From: Amaurobius ferox
Lineage: Eukaryota > Arthropoda > Arachnida > Araneae > Amaurobiidae
Length of the DNA stretch: 64,000 nt
Assembly: GCA_951213105.1 (NCBI GenBank)
Contig: OX578142.1
Span: 3,240,649 to 3,304,648, forward strand
Reading direction: 5' to 3'
Shown here: one piece after another, positions 63,570 to 64,000 of the stretch
How the letters are laid out: the number at the start of each line of letters is the position of its first letter
Position numbering within the stretch: position 1 is the stretch's first letter
The notes under the pieces: model-generated
Seen by the model: only the letters and a program-made list of their open reading frames with translations
Databases searched by the model: none
Told to the model about the DNA's origin: nothing
Made by a program: the position numbers and the translations under genes

Positions 63570-64000
63570 GGAACCAACTGAAAAACTCTCGAACGGCTGG
63601 CATAAAAAGGATTATTTGTGATCTCTTTTCTTCCTCTCGGTCTGCTCCTCGAGGCGTGCGCGCAAAGTCCGCAGTCGCGGACGGCCGCCCCTTTGCTTTT
63701 CCCAGTTTCGCGCGCAGCGCGAAACTGGGAAAAAGGCCCCTCCCCGCGGCCGGGAGCGACGGAGGACTTCGCGCCCACGCCGAGAGGAGCAGACCGAGAG
63801 GAAGAAAAAAAACGGGGAAGATAGGGAAGAAATAGAAAAAAATCTGAGAGAGGGAGAGCGTGAGCGAGCAGATCTGAAACACAATGCATATCAAAATGAA
63901 GGTATTTAAAAAGTGGACGTAGGGTTAAGCCCAGGGAAAATTTTCTCAGTTTTTCGATCCGGGGCTTAGTTTTCGAGATATTTTGATTTTTAAAGTTTAT
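63570..64000 (+). repeat. Satellite monomer #49, partial (first 431 bp)
   Basis: gatctctttt type, so it opens a third 6,818-bp HOR copy. Cut by the window edge just after the point where the 421-bp repeat begins; whether it is duplicated cannot be seen. Confidence 0.95.

Larger units (their letters stand above)
1..64000 (+). repeat. Satellite array of ~1.1-kb monomers in higher-order repeats
   Basis: The whole window is a head-to-tail array in one orientation, interrupted once by a retrotransposon. Phased on the ggaaccaactg motif there are 48 complete monomers and one partial. Lengths are 1,097, 1,099, 1,110, 1,111, 1,518, 1,531 or 1,532 bp, so nearly all length variation comes from a few discrete indels. 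Monomers are close to identical at the base level. No monomer contains a recognisable gene. Long homogeneous arrays with higher-order periodicity are typical of centromeric, pericentromeric, sex-chromosome or B-chromosome satellite; which of these applies cannot be read from the sequence. Confidence 0.97.
49934..64000 (+). repeat. HOR block, 6,818-bp period (monomers #39-#49)
   Basis: Monomers #39-#43 (1,532, 1,532, 1,111, 1,532, 1,111 bp) and #44-#48 (same order) each total 6,818 bp. A third copy starts at 63570. Rare substitutions recur at exactly this spacing: T to A at 51603 and 58421, G to A at 53659 and 60477, and G to T at 49230, 56048 and 62866. The first of these last three lies in #38, so the periodicity begins slightly before 49934. 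Confidence 0.93.

Noticed and set aside
1..64000. CRISPR array or bacterial repeat region
   Set aside because: Repeats are kilobase-sized and contiguous with no unique spacers, and the insert is a eukaryotic LINE.
1..64000. rDNA intergenic spacer or telomeric repeat
   Set aside because: No rRNA gene sequence is present, and TTAGG occurs singly, not in tandem.

Overview
The window is eukaryotic, almost certainly arthropod and probably insect, non-coding DNA. It is one uninterrupted head-to-tail satellite array. The only other sequence is one 5'-truncated non-LTR retrotransposon, whose reverse transcriptase resembles the Jockey clade of insect LINEs. The species cannot be named from the sequence. 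I see no host gene, tRNA, rRNA, CRISPR array or prokaryotic feature.

The basic monomer is about 1,111 bp. Phased on its ggaaccaactg start, the window holds 48 complete monomers (#1 at position 1 to #48 ending at 63569) and a partial #49 to the end. All are in the same orientation, so the array continues past both edges. Each monomer has a roughly 280-bp GC-rich segment containing a 183-bp imperfect palindrome. A purine-rich tract follows, then about 800 bp of AT-rich DNA. Monomers are nearly identical and differ at a few recurrent sites: a 14-bp deletion (1,097-bp form), a one-base change in an A-run (1,110 bp), an 11-bp plus 1-bp deletion (1,099 bp), and a 421-bp internal tandem duplication (1,518, 1,531 or 1,532 bp). 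The duplication is present in 19 of 48 complete copies.

Monomer variants are arranged in higher-order repeats (HORs) whose period changes along the window. A 6,382-bp five-monomer unit occupies 1-11233 and recurs, rotated, at 24852-31233. A 3,739/3,740-bp three-monomer unit covers 12752-26382. A 5,948-bp five-monomer unit covers 33863 to about 45439. A 6,818-bp five-monomer unit covers 49934 to the end. Shared private substitutions support each HOR, and exceptions in the linkage of variants point to unequal exchange or gene conversion.

The retrotransposon (16469-18867, minus strand) split monomer #13 and made a perfect 14-bp target-site duplication. It keeps the end of an AP-type endonuclease, a linker and a complete-looking reverse transcriptase core, but two frame breaks fall exactly in long poly-C tracts. 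It has no poly(A) tail. All other open frames are by-products of repeated, GC-rich, palindromic sequence. The most notable signals are the layered HOR structure, the 421-bp duplication with a 5-bp microhomology junction, the palindromic GC island, and a sequence resembling a CENP-B box. I did not find a new gene system.
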